The translations under genes and the position numbers were made by a program. Positions 36,819-38,706 of a stretch of 38,706 nucleotides of DNA are shown here, in pieces. Location of the stretch: contig JAPYTK010000029.1 of the NCBI GenBank assembly GCA_029941785.1, positions 1-38,706 of the forward strand. Reading direction: 5' to 3'. Origin of the DNA: Polyangiaceae bacterium. GTDB taxonomy: Bacteria > Myxococcota_A > Polyangia > Polyangiales > Polyangiaceae. The first letter of the stretch is position 1; every line of letters starts with the position of its first letter. The notes under the pieces are model-generated. The model searched no databases. It was not told the origin of the DNA and saw nothing but the letters and a program-made list of their open reading frames with translations.

Positions 36819-37961
36819 ATGAAGTCTCTCGCTTTCCTCGTCTTCTTTACCGTCTTCTCGATGGTCCTAAGCGCTATGCACGGGTACGTGTGGTTGCGCG
36901 TGATTCATGATCCCGCCCTCGGCCCCGCGTGGACCGGTACACTGCAAGTCGCGTGGATCGTGCTCGGGACGGCTTGTCCCGTCGCCATCATCTTGGGCCG
37001 CATGCTGCCGCGGCGCTTGGGCAACCCTATTTCCCGATTCGCCTACGGCTGGTTTGGTCTGCTCACGCTCCTGTTTTGTTTTTTGCTTTTCACCGAACCG
37101 CTTCGCTACCTCTTGATCGCGCAGCCGAGCGATGTAGCAGGAATTGCTCGCCTCCTCGCGATCGGGAGTCTGGGCGCCGTCGGTCTCCTCCTCGTCCACG
37201 GTACCTATCGCGCCTTGGCGACACCTCAGGTCAAACACGTCCGGCTGGAGCTCAATTCCTTCCCAGCCGGTTTGAGCGGCTTTCGCCTCGTGCAGATCAG
37301 TGACGTCCACATTGGTCCCACGCTCGGACAAGCCTGGCTCGGCTCGGTCGTCGAACGAATCAATGAGCTCGAGCCCGATCTGGTCGCCATCACCGGCGAT
37401 CTCGTCGATGGCTCCGTGTCCCGCCTCGCCTCGGAATTGGAACCACTGCGGACATTGCGTTCGCGTCACGGCACCTACTTCGTCACAGGTAATCACGAGT
37501 ACTACTCAGGCGCAGCGTCCTGGATCGACGCCCTGCGCAAACTCGACATCAAGCCCTTGCGAAACGAAAGTGTCCTCATCGGAGAGACGGGCAACGAATT
37601 CCGTCTCGTGGGCGTCGATGATTGGAACGCCTTTGGCGAGGGGCACGGCCGCGATCTGCCTAGGGCGCTCGCCGAACGCTCCCCTGGACAGGCCACCATC
37701 CTCTTGGCCCACCAACCCAAACAGATCCACGAGGCGGCCCAGCTCGGGGTCACGCTTCAGCTCAGTGGCCACACTCACGGTGGTCAGATCTTCCCGTTTC
37801 ACTTCTTCGTTCGGCTGCAGCAGCCCTTTGTCGCGGGCTTGCACCGCGTGAAAAATACGCTGCTCTACGTCAGTCGTGGAACCGGGTTCTGGGGCCCCCC
37901 CTTGCGCGTCGGAGCCCCGCCCGAAATCACTCTTCTCGAGCTCAGTCCGGCTGCGAGCTAA
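36819..37961 (+). CDS. Membrane-anchored metallophosphoesterase
   Basis: A 380-aa protein with four N-terminal hydrophobic segments (residues 1-130) and a C-terminal calcineurin-like phosphoesterase domain. Metal ligands and catalytic residues appear in order: 'ISDVHIGP' (D162, H164), 'TGDLVDG' (D194), 'TGNHEYY' (N225, H226), 'LLAHQP' (H298) and 'LSGHTHGGQI' (H318, H320). The layout fits the YaeI/YkuE family, which includes lipid A or UDP-diacylglucosamine-type phosphoesterases, but the substrate here is not fixed. GGGGAG lies eight bases upstream of ATG 36819. It is divergent from the glycosyltransferase gene; a TACCAT at 36746 might be a -10 element. Confidence 0.93.
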   Translation: MKSLAFLVFFTVFSMVLSAMHGYVWLRVIHDPALGPAWTGTLQVAWIVLGTACPVAIILGRMLPRRLGNPISRFAYGWFGLLTLLFCFLLFTEPLRYLLIAQPSDVAGIARLLAIGSLGAVGLLLVHGTYRALATPQVKHVRLELNSFPAGLSGFRLVQISDVHIGPTLGQAWLGSVVERINELEPDLVAITGDLVDGSVSRLASELEPLRTLRSRHGTYFVTGNHEYYSGAASWIDALRKLDIKPLRNESVLIGETGNEFRLVGVDDWNAFGEGHGRDLPRALAERSPGQATILLAHQPKQIHEAAQLGVTLQLSGHTHGGQIFPFHFFVRLQQPFVAGLHRVKNTLLYVSRGTGFWGPPLRVGAPPEITLLELSPAAS

Positions 37962-38023
37962 CCAACACAAGCCGAGCAGCTCGGCCACGGACAGCCGAAC
38001 GCCTTGGCGAGCTGGTCCGACAG

Positions 38024-38063
38024 ACAAAATAAAAAAAGCCGCGCGACCTAAGTCACGCGGCTT
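38024..38063 (-). terminator. Intrinsic terminator of the rRNA operon
   Basis: Read on the minus strand, AAGCCGCGTGAC and GTCGCGCGGCTT form a 12-bp stem with one G-U pair and a four-base loop TTAG (38036-38063). A T-rich run follows (38024-38035). It lies directly after the 5S gene. Confidence 0.93.
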
Positions 38064-38070
38064 AAAGAAA

Positions 38071-38190
38071 ATCCCGGCGGCGTCCTACTCTCCCACCAAG
38101 TTACCCTGGCAGTACCATCGGCTCTGAGGAGCTTAACTTCCGAGTTCGGAATGGGATCGGGTGGAACCTCCACGACAACACCACCGGAAA
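38071..38190 (-). rRNA. rrf: 5S ribosomal RNA
   Basis: The reverse complement starts near UUCCGGUGG and ends near CCGCCGGGA; these termini pair to form helix I. Internal 5S landmarks are present: 'CCGAACUCGGAAGUUAAGC' and 'GGUACUGC' followed by 'GGGAGAGUAGGAC'. Exact ends could shift by one or two bases. The gene is 190 bp downstream of 23S. Confidence 0.96.
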
Positions 38191-38380
38191 TCTGCGGAGT
38201 GACATAACTCGTGCCGGCGGTCTATGACCAGCGGGCTCGAGGTGCATTCGACAACCGAATGCGTCCCTCCATTAATTTTTTACTCTTTACGTCTCAACTA
38301 TTTTCATCAAGTCCGTCTCAATCGCTAAGCAATCGAGGCAACGAACTCCGTGCATGAACTACAATACATACCTTAGAAAC
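38191..38380 (-). other. 23S-5S internal spacer
   Basis: About 190 bp, AT-rich compared with its neighbours. A small hairpin GCATTCG...CGAATGC is present near 38244-38262. No tRNA-like cloverleaf is seen. Confidence 0.75.

Positions 38381-38706
<326 letters not shown>

Noticed and set aside
38191-38380. tRNA gene in the 23S-5S spacer
   Set aside because: The region has a short hairpin but no acceptor stem, T-loop GTTCRA or CCA-type end in tRNA spacing.

Overview
The window reads as a chromosomal segment of a high-GC delta-proteobacterium of the Myxococcota. Pointers are a Ser/Thr kinase with a Pro-rich tail, a vWA lipoprotein, Cys-rich lipoproteins with a DUF4215-like motif, a PilZ protein, an AgmX/PglI-type C-terminal domain, and large periplasmic TPR proteins resembling the Myxococcus Glt/Nfs machinery. 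Almost the whole window is coding, and it ends inside an rRNA operon on the minus strand (23S 3' end, then 5S).

Region 1 (about 1-14440, minus strand) is a long same-strand block. In transcription order it encodes a secreted Ala/Pro-rich coiled-coil protein, a 789-aa periplasmic repeat protein, a 1444-aa periplasmic TPR protein, a TPR lipoprotein, a 99-aa secreted protein, a 190-aa membrane protein and a one-TM protein with an FHA-like N-terminus and an AgmX/PglI C-terminus. Four consecutive ATGA-type overlaps or very short gaps tie the middle of this set into one operon. A small secreted Cys-containing protein follows, then an outer-membrane beta-barrel and a short polysaccharide-export (OPX/Wza-like) lipoprotein. 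Order and architecture match a Glt/Nfs-type envelope complex (GltC-D-E-F-G-like) placed beside a composite OPX/beta-barrel polysaccharide translocon. The energising AglRQS-type motor and the GltA/B-type barrels are not in the window.

Region 2 (about 14440-18450, plus strand) is divergent from region 1. It holds an ECF sigma factor, a coupled anti-sigma-like membrane protein with a periplasmic TPR-like domain, and a Cys-rich lipoprotein. The divergent arrangement makes this pair a candidate regulator of region 1.

Region 3 (about 18450-25670) holds a PilZ protein, a ketopantoate-reductase-family enzyme, a Ser/Thr kinase followed by a PEGA-like membrane protein, and a minus-strand trio: a TssL/DotU-like protein, a truncated TssM/IcmF-like protein (GTPase-like domain plus one TM, no periplasmic part) and a DUF362 protein. 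No other type VI secretion genes are present, so this looks like a stand-alone derivative of the T6SS membrane complex.

Region 4 (about 25790-38706) is mostly housekeeping: enolase, a HEAT-like repeat protein, a secreted hypothetical, an orphan OmpR-type response regulator, a vWA lipoprotein, MgtE, SSB, a monofunctional peptidoglycan glycosyltransferase with a very long N-terminal extension, and a membrane-anchored metallophosphoesterase. The rRNA operon with a clear intrinsic terminator follows.

Functional names were assigned by reading motifs and gene order without database searches. Glt/Nfs correspondences rest on architecture and synteny as remembered from Myxococcus xanthus and should be treated as inference.
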